NCBI GenBank assembly: GCA_965197275.1 | Contig: CBDAMQ010000026.1 | Span: 248,001-312,000, forward strand | DNA: 64,000 bases | From: DASCOT01 sp965197275 | Lineage (GTDB): Bacteria; Acidobacteriota; UBA890; WLXD01 | Direction: 5' to 3' | The notes under the pieces: model-generated | What the model was told of the DNA's origin: nothing | Database searches by the model: none | What the model saw: the letters and a program-made list of their open reading frames with translations, nothing else | In this document: positions 26,771-34,589 of the stretch, piece by piece | Layout of the letters: every line of letters begins with the position of its first letter | How positions within the stretch are numbered: position 1 is the stretch's first letter | Program-made: the position numbers and the translations under genes

Positions 26771-28035
26771 ACGACCTCTCCGTCGACCAGCGTCAACACT
26801 GGCCAGCCGCAAAGCGTCTGCCCATCGAAGGGCGTGTTGAACGACTTGCTGTGAAACGTCGATGCCTCGACGTTGGCTTCCAGGTCAGGATCGATGACGC
26901 TCACATGGGCGGGCGTTCCGGCGCTGAGGCTGCCGCCGCCAATCCCCAGAATCCTGGCAGGGTTGACCGACATCAGCTCCACCAGTCGGCCGACGTCGAT
27001 GACGCCGGCGCCTAGCAGATAGGTGCAGGCGAGTGGGATTGCGGTTTCGAGGCCGACGATTCCGAACGGCGCGTGATCGTACTCCAGCAGCTTCTCATCC
27101 CGATGATGCGGAGCGTGATCGGTCGCGATAGCGTCGACCGTGCCATCGCCAATCGCCTCGAGCAGTGCCTGCCGGTCGGATTCGGCACGCAGCGGCGGGT
27201 TCATCTTGGTGTTGGTGTCGAAGTCGCGCACGGCCTCGTCCGTAAGCGAGAAATGATGCGTCATTACCTCACACGTGACGTTGACCCCACGCTGTTTGGC
27301 GTCACGGACGAGTCGCATCGATCCCGCAGTGGACAGATGAGCCAGATGCAACCGCCCGCCCGTCGTTTCGGCGAGCAGGAGGTCACGAGCGACGATGATC
27401 TCCTCTGCGGCTGCCGGCCAGCCGCGCAGCCCCAAGGCGGTGGAGACGGACCCCTCGTGCATGACCGCCCCGACTGTCATCGAGCGTTCCTCACAGTGCT
27501 CGATCACCGGGATATCGAACATGCAGCTGTACTCGAGCGCCTTGCGCATGAGCTGCGCCGTGGCCACCGGGTATCCGTCGTCGGAGATCGCTACGCAGCC
27601 GGCGTCGACTAGCTCGCCGATCTCGGCCAGCCCTTCGCCGTCTTGCCCGATGCTGACGGCGCCAATCGGGTAGACCCGGACACGCCCTTCGACGCTCGCC
27701 CGCTCGATGATGAACTCCGTCACCGCGCGGTGATCGTTGACCGGACGAGTGTTGGGCATGCAGGCGACGGCGGTAAAGCCGCCTGCGGCTGCGGCGGCGG
27801 TGCCCGAGGCAATTGTCTCCTTGTACTCGAATCCCGGCTCTCGGAGGTGAACGTGCATATCGACGAACCCCGGGGCGACGATCGTTCCGTCGCACTCGAT
27901 CGTCTCGGCGTCGCCGGCATCGGTTGCCGCTGCTGTGTCGGCGATCACCCCGTCTACGACGAGCAGGTCGCCGACCTTGTCCACGTCGTTCACAGGGTCG
28001 ACGAGTCGCCCTCCGCTAAGCAGCAGCTTCGACAT
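26755..28035 (-). CDS. pyrC: Dihydroorotase (type I)
   Basis: A 426-residue zinc amidohydrolase closing carbamoyl-aspartate to dihydroorotate. DMHVHLREPGFEYKE gives the HxH metal pair and substrate Arg; further metal or active-site blocks are PVIEHCE, LHLAHLST and ATDHAPHHRDEK. The ending YGxP-type motif is replaced by CGWPVLTLVDGEVVWRRA, still typical of the class. It overlaps pyrB by 20 bases, so translation is coupled. In this type the enzyme is often complexed with PyrB. Confidence 0.95.
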   Translation of the reverse strand: MSKLLLSGGRLVDPVNDVDKVGDLLVVDGVIADTAAATDAGDAETIECDGTIVAPGFVDMHVHLREPGFEYKETIASGTAAAAAGGFTAVACMPNTRPVNDHRAVTEFIIERASVEGRVRVYPIGAVSIGQDGEGLAEIGELVDAGCVAISDDGYPVATAQLMRKALEYSCMFDIPVIEHCEERSMTVGAVMHEGSVSTALGLRGWPAAAEEIIVARDLLLAETTGGRLHLAHLSTAGSMRLVRDAKQRGVNVTCEVMTHHFSLTDEAVRDFDTNTKMNPPLRAESDRQALLEAIGDGTVDAIATDHAPHHRDEKLLEYDHAPFGIVGLETAIPLACTYLLGAGVIDVGRLVELMSVNPARILGIGGGSLSAGTPAHVSVIDPDLEANVEASTFHSKSFNTPFDGQTLCGWPVLTLVDGEVVWRRA

Positions 28036-29023
28036 TCTGCGGATTCCCTCCCGCCAGCAAATAGAGGATCGCCATTCGAACCGCCAGCCCGTTGGTCACC
28101 TGCTCGAGGATCACGGAACGGGGCCCGTCGGCGATCTCCGACGCGATCTCGACGCCCCGGTTCATCGGTCCGGGATGCATCACGATGGCGTCGTGCCGGG
28201 CAAGCGCCAAGCGGCTCTCCGTGAGACCGAATAGCTTGAAGTACTCGGCCGAGCTGGGCACGTTGAGGTTGCCGCCGCGCTCCACCTGGATACGGAGCAT
28301 CATGACCACGTCGGCACCCTCGAGCGCCGGCTCGATTCGATGGTGGGCGGTCACGCCCAGCGATTCCACTTGCGCCGGCATGAGGGTCGGCGGTGCCGCC
28401 ACAGTGACCTCGGCGCCAAGCCTACGCAGGCAGAGGATGTTGGAGCGCGCCACCCGGCTATGAGCGATATCTCCCACGATGACCACACGTTGGCCGGCGA
28501 CTGTGCCCTTGTGCCGTCTGATCGTCAGGGCATCGAGCAATGCCTGGGTCGGGTGCTCGTGAGCCCCATCGCCGGCGTTGACCACCGCTGCCGAACAGTG
28601 CTTGGCGAGGAAATCCGCCGCCCCGGCCGAGGCGTGGCGCATGACCAGTATGTCGGGGAACATCGCTTCGATATTGCGCGCCGTGTCCAACAGGGTCTCG
28701 CCCTTGACTACGCTGCTGGTGGATGCCGAGACGCTCTGAACGTCAGCCGAGAGCCGCTTGCCGGCGATCTCGAAGCTGGTGCGCGTACGTGTGGAGGGCT
28801 CGAAGAACAGGTTGACGACCGTTTTACCGCGCAGCGCCGGCACCTTCTTGATCGGCCGTTCGGAGATCGCTCGGAAGTGCTGAGCTGTATCCAGCACGAG
28901 TCGGATCTGGTCGGTATCGAGCGGTGCGATCCCGACCAGACTGTCGGGAAACACGACGTCCTCGATCCGATTCTCGGAGCCCGTCGCTGCCGTGTCGGGT
29001 ACTTCGGCGGTTGTCGGATTCAT
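28016..29023 (-). CDS. pyrB: Aspartate carbamoyltransferase, catalytic chain
   Basis: A 335-residue enzyme making carbamoyl-aspartate. The carbamoyl-phosphate loop FFEPSTRTRTSFE, the HPTQALLD motif and the aspartate-binding HPGPMNRGVEI block are all present. I prefer the ATG at 29023 because GGGGGTG lies 7-8 bases upstream; the ATG at 29038, 2 bases after the pyrR stop, is the alternative. No pyrI regulatory chain is seen; regulation here is through PyrR at the transcript level. Confidence 0.95.
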   Translation of the reverse strand: MNPTTAEVPDTAATGSENRIEDVVFPDSLVGIAPLDTDQIRLVLDTAQHFRAISERPIKKVPALRGKTVVNLFFEPSTRTRTSFEIAGKRLSADVQSVSASTSSVVKGETLLDTARNIEAMFPDILVMRHASAGAADFLAKHCSAAVVNAGDGAHEHPTQALLDALTIRRHKGTVAGQRVVIVGDIAHSRVARSNILCLRRLGAEVTVAAPPTLMPAQVESLGVTAHHRIEPALEGADVVMMLRIQVERGGNLNVPSSAEYFKLFGLTESRLALARHDAIVMHPGPMNRGVEIASEIADGPRSVILEQVTNGLAVRMAILYLLAGGNPQNVEAAA

Positions 29024-29040
29024 CGTCGTCACCCCCATTT

Positions 29041-29589
29041 TCAGCGCACCGTGTCCTCGGCCTCTAGAATCGTTACGCGGTCCTCTCCGTCGACCTCGGC
29101 GCAGGCGACCTTGATCACCTCGCGCAGCGAGGTGGGCACGTTCTTGCCGACGTAGTCGGCACGGATCGGAAGCTCTCGGTGCCCCCGGTCTACCAGGACC
29201 GCCAGCTGGATCGATCGCGGTCGACCAAAGTCCATCATCACGTCCATGGCGGCGCGGACGGTGCGGCCGGTGAACAGCACGTCGTCGACCAGCACCACGT
29301 CGAGACCATCCATCTCGAAGTCGAGCTCGGTTGCCTGCACCACCGGGTTGGCGGCAATCTGCGACAGATCGTCTCGGTAGAGCGTTACGTCGACGGTGCC
29401 TTTGGCAACTTCGGCTCCCTCGAACTCGGCGATCTTCCGCGCCAGCGTGTCGGCGAGTGGGACACCGCGGGTGCGAATGCCTACCAGAGCAAGCCGCGCG
29501 GGCTCGTTGCGCTCTACGATCTCGTGGGCGATACGCGACAGGGCGCGGTCGATCTGCCGGTCGTCCATGATGTGTGCCTTTAACCGCAT
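29041..29589 (-). CDS. pyrR: PyrR, RNA-binding attenuation protein / uracil phosphoribosyltransferase
   Basis: A 182-residue PRPP-fold protein. The PRTase signature VVLVDDVLFTGRT is at 98-110, and the LVGIRTRGVPLA and LVDRGHRELPIRADYVGK blocks are typical of PyrR, not of UPRT Upp. PyrR binds the leader RNA of pyr operons in the presence of UMP/UTP and favours termination. A matching RNA site and terminator lie in its own leader (29694-29796), so it is autoregulated. It is the first gene of the minus-strand pyr operon. Confidence 0.95.
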   Translation of the reverse strand: MRLKAHIMDDRQIDRALSRIAHEIVERNEPARLALVGIRTRGVPLADTLARKIAEFEGAEVAKGTVDVTLYRDDLSQIAANPVVQATELDFEMDGLDVVLVDDVLFTGRTVRAAMDVMMDFGRPRSIQLAVLVDRGHRELPIRADYVGKNVPTSLREVIKVACAEVDGEDRVTILEAEDTVR

Positions 29590-29693
29590 CGGTCGCTCCC
29601 GCCCACGCGGCGTCGCCTCGGATGCGCCGGTGTGGTTGTTCGCCGCCGCCGATCGGTGCGTGCGTGCGCGCTCCGAGTCGGCTGTCGGGCGGC

Positions 29694-29730
29694 AAAAAAA
29701 ATGCCCGCCCGAACGTGCGTTCGGCGCGGG
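29694..29730 (-). terminator. Attenuator terminator in the pyrR-pyrBCE leader
   Basis: On the minus strand CCCGC-G-CCGAAC, loop GCAC, GTTCGG-GCGGG (29730-29704) is followed after CA by eight Ts (29701-29694). This is a textbook intrinsic terminator with an 11-bp GC-rich stem, about 105 bases before the pyrR ATG. Its left arm CGCGCC (29728-29723) can instead pair with GGCGCG just downstream of the PyrR site, giving an antiterminator. Confidence 0.85.
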
Positions 29731-29760
29731 ATCCAGCTACACGACGTTGACATGTGCGCG

Positions 29761-29796
29761 CCCTTCCTGGCCTCACAGGGCCAATCCTTAAAAGGT
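29761..29796 (-). promoter_or_regulatory. PyrR-binding RNA element
   Basis: The minus-strand transcript begins near 29800 and reads ACCTTTTAAGG, then the loop CCTGTGAGGCC (29779-29769), then AGGAAGGG. The loop fits the known PyrR-binding consensus (UCCNGNGAGGYU), and the outer CCTTT/AAGG arms pair as in Bacillus and actinobacterial sites. The 3' arm GGG also belongs to the predicted antiterminator arm (29763-29756), so PyrR binding and antitermination exclude one another. Confidence 0.8.
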
Positions 29797-29806
29797 CGAT
29801 GCGGCC

Positions 29807-29835
29807 AGCCTACTCAGCGGCCGCGCGGCCGTCAA
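29807..29835 (-). promoter_or_regulatory. Promoter of the pyrR-pyrBCE operon
   Basis: TTGACG (29835-29830), a 17-base spacer and TAGGCT (29812-29807) on the minus strand. Transcription would start near 29800, only a few bases before the PyrR-binding element. Confidence 0.6.
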
Positions 29836-29854
29836 CTCGTCGGACGCTCGCGGT

Positions 29855-29884
29855 TTGCCGGCTTGGCAGAAGCCATGCTAGCCT
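29855..29884 (+). promoter_or_regulatory. Putative promoter of the pyrK-pyrD operon
   Basis: TTGCCG (29855-29860), an 18-base spacer and the extended -10 TGCTAGCCT (29876-29884). The expected start of transcription coincides with the pyrK ATG at 29892, so the message may be leaderless. No PyrR site is seen on this strand. The 29590-29891 gap holds this promoter and the pyrR leader elements. Confidence 0.45.
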
Positions 29885-29891
29885 GCGGCCG

Positions 29892-30701
29892 ATGTTCGAC
29901 CGGCGACTCGTACTGGAGTCATTGCGCACCCTTTCGCGTCGCTATTTCGTCATGCAGTACCGTTGTCCGGACATCGCCGCCGAGTGCCTCCCCGGCCACT
30001 TCGTGATGATCTCGGCGAGCGACGCGATCGATCCTCTCCTGCGTCGACCCATGGCGATCTACCGCATCGTTCGTGAGGCTGGGGCCGCAGTGGGGTTTAC
30101 CTTGCTGGTCGAGCGCACAGGCCGCGGTACGACGCTGATGGCGCAGGCTCGACCCGGCGACGTGGCGAGCGTTCTTGGCCCGCTCGGTAAGCCGTTCCGT
30201 CTGCCGCCTGCGGCCAGACTCGAAGATCACGAGGAGCTTCTGGTTATGGGCGGTGTCGGCGCGGCACCATTCCCGCTGCTGGCCGAGGTCCTCGTGAGTC
30301 TCGGTGCCCGGGTTCGGGCCTTCGTCGGCGGTCGTAGTCGCGAGGACCTGTTGTGCGAAGACGATTTCGCACAGCTGGAAGTACCTGTCCGCGTCGCGAC
30401 CGACGACGGGTCGGCTGGCCACCATGGGTTCGTGACCGGCGCGCTCGAGACGCATCTTCGAAACGCCAGCGGTTCGGCGCGCATCTATTCCTGTGGCCCC
30501 ATTCCGATGATGAAGGCCGTCGACGAGGTGGCGGTTCGGCATGGCTGCGAGCATCAGGTAAGCCTCGAAGCGCCGATGGCCTGCGGCATCGGCGTGTGCC
30601 TGTCATGCGTTGTTCCGGTCGCGGTCGGCGATGGGTGGCGGTACCAGCGCATCTGTCGCGAGGGGCCGGTGTTCGAAACTGACCAGCTGGGCTGGCGATG
30701 A
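29892..30701 (+). CDS. pyrK: Dihydroorotate dehydrogenase electron-transfer subunit
   Basis: A 269-residue FAD and 2Fe-2S protein that passes electrons from PyrD type 1B to NAD+. It has an N-terminal FAD-binding barrel (PLLRRPMAIYRI, VLGPLGKPF), an NAD-binding domain (LVMGGVGAAPFPLLAE, IYSCGPIPMMKAV), and a C-terminal cluster motif C-x4-C-x2-C in MACGIGVCLSC followed by a fourth Cys (RICREGPVF). The ATG at 29892 is where family similarity begins; upstream in-frame ATGs cover the divergent promoter. It ends in an ATGA overlap with pyrD. Confidence 0.93.
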   Translation: MFDRRLVLESLRTLSRRYFVMQYRCPDIAAECLPGHFVMISASDAIDPLLRRPMAIYRIVREAGAAVGFTLLVERTGRGTTLMAQARPGDVASVLGPLGKPFRLPPAARLEDHEELLVMGGVGAAPFPLLAEVLVSLGARVRAFVGGRSREDLLCEDDFAQLEVPVRVATDDGSAGHHGFVTGALETHLRNASGSARIYSCGPIPMMKAVDEVAVRHGCEHQVSLEAPMACGIGVCLSCVVPVAVGDGWRYQRICREGPVFETDQLGWR

Positions 30702-31636
30702 GCGGTTCGAAGCCATCCGTCGACCTCCAGGTGGCGGTGGGTGCTATCGAGCTGAGCAACCCGATGCTGCTGGCGTCGGGAACGGTCGGATATGGCGAGG
30801 AGATGGCGGAGCTCATCGATCTGAACGGTCTCGGCGGTATCGTCGTCAAGGGCCTGTCGCTGGAGCCGGAGCGCGGCAACACTCCGCAGCGAATTGCCGA
30901 GGTTCCGGGCGGCATGCTGAACTCGATCGGCTTGCAGAATGTCGGGGCAGAGGCCTTCGTGCGCGACAAGTTGCCATTTCTGCGCCAGTTCGATTTGAAG
31001 GTAATCGCCAACATCTGGGGCAGGACGGTGGAGGAGTACGTCGGTGTCGCCGCCCGATTGGACTCGGCCGACGGTGTTCACGCGCTCGAGCTCAACGTCT
31101 CGTGTCCGAACATCGAGGAAGGCGGAATCAGCTTCGGCACCGATCCGGTGCAGATCCATTCGGTCACCGCGGCGGTCCGTGCTGCCACCGACAAGCCGCT
31201 GTGGGTGAAGCTCGCTCCCGGGGTGACGGACATCGGGGTGATGGCCCGCGCCGCCGAGGAGGCGGGCGCTGACGCGCTCTCGGTGGCTAATACCATCCGC
31301 GGGATGGCCATCGACGCAGGACGGCGTAGGCCACTCCTGGCCACGATTTACGGTGGGCTTTCCGGTCCTGCCCTGTTTCCGATCGCGTTGTATTTACTTT
31401 ACGAAGTATCTCTTGTCTCATCATTGCCTTTAATAGGCATTGGTGGCGTATCTGAGCTAGATCATGTGCTCCAGTATCTGATCGTGGGCGCAACGGCAGT
31501 TCAGATCGGCACAGCGAACTTTTACGATCCGACGGCATCACAGCGGTTGGTGACCGAGCTGGCGAGATGGTGTGGGGATGAAGAGATTCACTCGATTCGC
31601 TGGGTTATCGGTTCTCTCCAAGTGGGTGAGCCATGA
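30698..31636 (+). CDS. pyrD: Dihydroorotate dehydrogenase, class 1B catalytic subunit
   Basis: A 312-residue FMN enzyme oxidising dihydroorotate to orotate. Class 1B is shown by the catalytic Cys in LELNVSCPNIEEGG and by the pyrK partner. Other signs are NPMLLASGTVGYG, GGLSGPALFPIAL, LIGIGGVSEL and the FMN-phosphate site AVQIGTANF. Bases 31391-31470 are only about 39% G+C by hand count and use TTA, CTT, GTA, TCA, ATA and CTA codons, unlike the rest of the gene, yet stay in frame and keep the family motifs. Confidence 0.95.
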   Translation: MSGSKPSVDLQVAVGAIELSNPMLLASGTVGYGEEMAELIDLNGLGGIVVKGLSLEPERGNTPQRIAEVPGGMLNSIGLQNVGAEAFVRDKLPFLRQFDLKVIANIWGRTVEEYVGVAARLDSADGVHALELNVSCPNIEEGGISFGTDPVQIHSVTAAVRAATDKPLWVKLAPGVTDIGVMARAAEEAGADALSVANTIRGMAIDAGRRRPLLATIYGGLSGPALFPIALYLLYEVSLVSSLPLIGIGGVSELDHVLQYLIVGATAVQIGTANFYDPTASQRLVTELARWCGDEEIHSIRWVIGSLQVGEP

Positions 31637-31649
31637 AACCACGGCGGAT

Positions 31650-32039
31650 GTGTCGCATCGGTCGCTGGCAGCGATCGCGGGTGTCGTTTTGACGCTGGCT
31701 GCGAGCGGTTGTGCAGCCCAACTTCGGCCCACAGCGCGGCCCGGATGGCACGCCTCGGAGATGGTCGCATCGTGGTACGGGCACAAGTACCATGGGCGCC
31801 AGACGGCTAGCGGCGCGGTGTTCGACATGTACGCGATGACCGCGGCGCACAAGACGCTGCCGTTTGGGACGCGGTTGCGGGTAACACACCCTCGCAATCG
31901 ACGCTCCGTTGTCGTCGAGGTCAACGACCGGGGACCCTTCATCAAGGGACGCGACCTGGATCTGTCGATGGGAGCCGCACAGGCATTGGCGATGGTTGAC
32001 GAGGGAGTCGCTCGGGTGCAGATCGAGCGAATGAATTGA
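31650..32039 (+). CDS. rlpA: RlpA-like lipoprotein (double-psi beta-barrel)
   Basis: A short RlpA (129 residues from this start). The signal peptide ends in a lipobox, LTLAASGC, about 20 residues in. The barrel then follows: MVASWYGHKYHGRQTASGAVFDM, LPFGTRLRVTHP, VVVEVNDRGPFIKGRDLDLS. RlpA proteins are outer-membrane-anchored and act on glycan strands denuded of peptides at the septum. There is no SPOR domain. I chose GTG 31650 because it gives a clean lipoprotein signal after the pyrD stop; GTG 31626 and ATG 31578, both overlapping pyrD, are alternatives. It sits between pyrD and pyrF and overlaps pyrF (TTGA). Confidence 0.85.
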   Translation: MSHRSLAAIAGVVLTLAASGCAAQLRPTARPGWHASEMVASWYGHKYHGRQTASGAVFDMYAMTAAHKTLPFGTRLRVTHPRNRRSVVVEVNDRGPFIKGRDLDLSMGAAQALAMVDEGVARVQIERMN

Positions 32040-32743
32040 GCCGGCCGCGACTTGTCGTCGCGATGGATGTTGCCGACGCGGATCGCGCCCGCGAAGTTGC
32101 TGAGACCCTGCGCGGGCACGCCGACGTCCTGAAGGTCGGCCTCGAGCTCTTTACCGCCCAGGGGCCTGGCCTGGTGCGCGATCTGATGTCGATGGGTTGG
32201 GGGATCTTCCTCGACTTGAAAGTGCACGATATTCCGGCGACCGCAGCCGGCGCGGTTCGGGCCGCCGCAGATCTCGAGGTGGAGTTGCTCACTCTGCATA
32301 CGAGCGGCGGCCGCAAGATGCTCGAGGCCGCGGTGGCGGCGCGCTCCGAGAGCCGTCTGCCGCGGCTGCTCGGCGTGACGGTGCTCACGAGCCTTTCCGC
32401 CGAGGATCTGACGGCCGTGGGGCTCCTCGATGATCCGGCTTCGTTGGTCGAACGACGCTGCCAACTGGCCCACGATTGCGGTTGCGACGGTGTGGTAGCC
32501 TCGGTTCGAGAGGCTGCCTCGATCCGCGCGCGATGGGGGCCGGAGTTTCTCGTCGTCACCCCCGGGATCCGCCCTGTCGGCGCCGATGTAGACGATCAGG
32601 CCCGCGTTGCCACGCCGGCCGCCGCGGTGGCCGCCGGGGCCGACTATCTGGTCGTCGGACGCCCGATTCTGCAGGCTGAGGACCCGGTGGCGGCGGCGGC
32701 CGCGATTCGTGTCTCGATGGAGTCGGAGTCTGTTGCAGACTGA
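32036..32743 (+). CDS. pyrF: Orotidine 5'-phosphate decarboxylase
   Basis: A 235-residue TIM-barrel enzyme converting OMP to UMP. The catalytic Lys/Asp array is DLKVHDIPATAAGA; VKVGLELF-like LKVGLELFTAQG lies before it, and the phosphate-binding end is VTPGIRPVGADVDDQARVATP and YLVVGRPIL. The TTG start at 32036 overlaps the rlpA stop. With pyrK, pyrD, pyrB, pyrC and pyrE it completes UMP synthesis here except for carbamoyl-phosphate synthase. Confidence 0.95.
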   Translation: MSRPRLVVAMDVADADRAREVAETLRGHADVLKVGLELFTAQGPGLVRDLMSMGWGIFLDLKVHDIPATAAGAVRAAADLEVELLTLHTSGGRKMLEAAVAARSESRLPRLLGVTVLTSLSAEDLTAVGLLDDPASLVERRCQLAHDCGCDGVVASVREAASIRARWGPEFLVVTPGIRPVGADVDDQARVATPAAAVAAGADYLVVGRPILQAEDPVAAAAAIRVSMESESVAD

Positions 32744-33506
32744 GCGTAGCGTCGGCGATTCTTCACCCGTACGTGAGACCAGCTCGCTGAATTCTCTCGA
32801 GCGGCGCATCGCCTACGAATTCGATGATCGATCGCTGCTGGTGCGGGCACTGACCCACCGCTCGTTCGCCAACGAACAGGCCGCCGGCGTCGACGACAAC
32901 GAGGTTCTCGAGTTCCTCGGTGACGCCGTGCTCGGGCTGATCGTCAGCGACCTCCTGTGCCGTCGATATCCGTCGCTGAACGAAGGACAGATGTCCAAGC
33001 TCAAGTCCTTCCTGGTCTCGGCAGATACGCTCGCCGGCCTTGCAGAAGAGCTCGGCCTCGGGCAGTTCGTTTTCCTCGGCCGCGGCGAAGAGAAAACCGC
33101 CGGCCGTAGCAAGAACTCGATCCTGGCGAACTCCTTCGAGGCGTTGATAGCGGCGATGTACATGGACGGTGGGCTCGACAGCGCCGCCGAGTTCGTCCTG
33201 GCGCGCGTCGAGCCACTCATCGGGCCGGCTGCCGATCAGCTGCCGCCCACGCGTGACTTCAAGTCGGCGCTGCAGGAGCACCTGCAGGCGTCCGGGCTAC
33301 CGTTGCCGTTATACGAGGTGGTCGACGAGGTAGGGCCCGACCACCAGAAGACGTTCCTGGTCCAGGTGAGCGCCGGCGCCGATCAGAGTGCCGTGGGCCG
33401 GGGAAGCACCAAGAAGCGCGCCGAACAGGTCGCGGCGAGGATGCTGCTGGAGCCCCTGCTGGAGCGGCATGAGCCTCCCGACGAGCTGCTTGCGGCCAGT
33501 GACTAG
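32733..33506 (+). CDS. rnc: Ribonuclease III
   Basis: A 257-residue dsRNA endonuclease for rRNA and mRNA processing. The RNase III signature is NEVLEFLGDAVLGLIVSDLL. The catalytic metal-site segment is SILANSFEALIAAMYMDGG, and the C-terminal dsRBD spans DFKSALQEHLQASG to TKKRAEQVAARMLLEPLL. TTG 32733, overlapping the pyrF end by 11 bases, gives the expected N-terminus; longer in-frame versions run inside pyrF and are Arg-rich. Its last 4 bases overlap the convergent mnmA end. Confidence 0.93.
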   Translation: MQTERSVGDSSPVRETSSLNSLERRIAYEFDDRSLLVRALTHRSFANEQAAGVDDNEVLEFLGDAVLGLIVSDLLCRRYPSLNEGQMSKLKSFLVSADTLAGLAEELGLGQFVFLGRGEEKTAGRSKNSILANSFEALIAAMYMDGGLDSAAEFVLARVEPLIGPAADQLPPTRDFKSALQEHLQASGLPLPLYEVVDEVGPDHQKTFLVQVSAGADQSAVGRGSTKKRAEQVAARMLLEPLLERHEPPDELLAASD

Positions 33507-34588
33507 GCTGCCGGCTGGCGCGTGATCCACCCGCCGCCGAGGAGGAGATCACCGTCGTAGAACGCGACTCCTTGCCCCGGGGCGACCGCGGACTGAGGTT
33601 CCGCGAACGTTACCTGATATCGGTCTCCCGGCCTCGGGGTGACGATGGCTTCGGCCTCACTATGGCGGTGGCGAATGCGTGCCCTGATTCGCAAAGGGGC
33701 GGCGGGGGCGTCGATGGCGAGCCAGTTGCAACGCTCCGCCAGCAGGGTTGTAGTCTGCAGCCCGGAGCGCGGCCCGACTGTGAGGCTGGCTGTCTGGGCG
33801 TCGATATCGAGCACGTAGCGCTTGTCGGCGCTAGAAATGCCAAGGCCGCGTCGCTGACCGACGGTGAACCGGTGGACACCGTTCGCCTGCCCGAGCGACC
33901 GGCCGTCGGCGTCGCGGATAGTTATCGGTTGCTCTGCCGCGGCGGGTCGGTGGCGTTCGATGAACGCGTTCTTGTCGCCGTCGGGGATGAAGCATAGCTC
34001 GTAGCTCTCGGGCTTGTCGGCGACGCACAGGTCGAGACGACGCGCCTGGTCCCGGACCTGGTCCTTGTCCAGACCCCCAATCGGAAACCTGACGTCGCGC
34101 AGCTGCTCGGCAGGGACATCGAACAGGAAATACGACTGGTCCTTGGCCGCGTCGACGCCCTTGCGTAGCTGCGGCCGGCCGCCGTGCTCGCCGAGTTGCG
34201 CGTAGTGCCCGGTAGCCAGTGAATCTGCCCCGAGGCTGCGCGCCAGTCGCCGAAGCAGCCCGAACTTGACTCGGCGGTTGCAGCGAATACACGGGCTCGG
34301 CGTGTCGCCGGCCTCATAAGAATCGAGGAACGGCTCGATGATCTCGGATCGGAACGCCGCCGTATGGTCGAAGACGTAGTGCGGAAAATCGAGGTGTGCG
34401 GCCACCGCCCGAGCGTCGGCGATATCGGCCGGAGAGCAGCAACGCCCGAGTCCCCGCGCGCCGTTGGTCTCGCTGTAGTCCCAGAGCTGCAACGTGAGCC
34501 CTACAACCTCGTGTCCGTCCTGGCACAGGATCGCCGCGGCGGCACTCGAGTCCACACCGCCGCTCATTGCCACCGCTATACGCCCCAT
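33503..34588 (-). CDS. mnmA: tRNA-specific 2-thiouridylase MnmA
   Basis: A 361-residue enzyme that puts sulfur on U34 of Lys, Glu and Gln tRNAs. It has the PP-loop AMSGGVDSS (7-15), the catalytic Cys pair in PSPCIRCNRRVKFG (Cys103) and PESYELCFIPDG (about Cys198), plus GHYAQL and the C-terminal beta-barrel. The sulfur donor is a cysteine desulfurase, encoded 1 base upstream, so the two are almost certainly one operon. Confidence 0.95.
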   Translation of the reverse strand: MGRIAVAMSGGVDSSAAAAILCQDGHEVVGLTLQLWDYSETNGARGLGRCCSPADIADARAVAAHLDFPHYVFDHTAAFRSEIIEPFLDSYEAGDTPSPCIRCNRRVKFGLLRRLARSLGADSLATGHYAQLGEHGGRPQLRKGVDAAKDQSYFLFDVPAEQLRDVRFPIGGLDKDQVRDQARRLDLCVADKPESYELCFIPDGDKNAFIERHRPAAAEQPITIRDADGRSLGQANGVHRFTVGQRRGLGISSADKRYVLDIDAQTASLTVGPRSGLQTTTLLAERCNWLAIDAPAAPLRIRARIRHRHSEAEAIVTPRPGDRYQVTFAEPQSAVAPGQGVAFYDGDLLLGGGWITRQPAA

Positions 34589-34589
34589 C

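Noticed and set aside
29039..29776. N-terminal extension of pyrB through pyrR
   Set aside because: The pyrB frame stays open upstream of its start, but the extra residues lie over pyrR and are Arg-rich; conservation starts at 29023.
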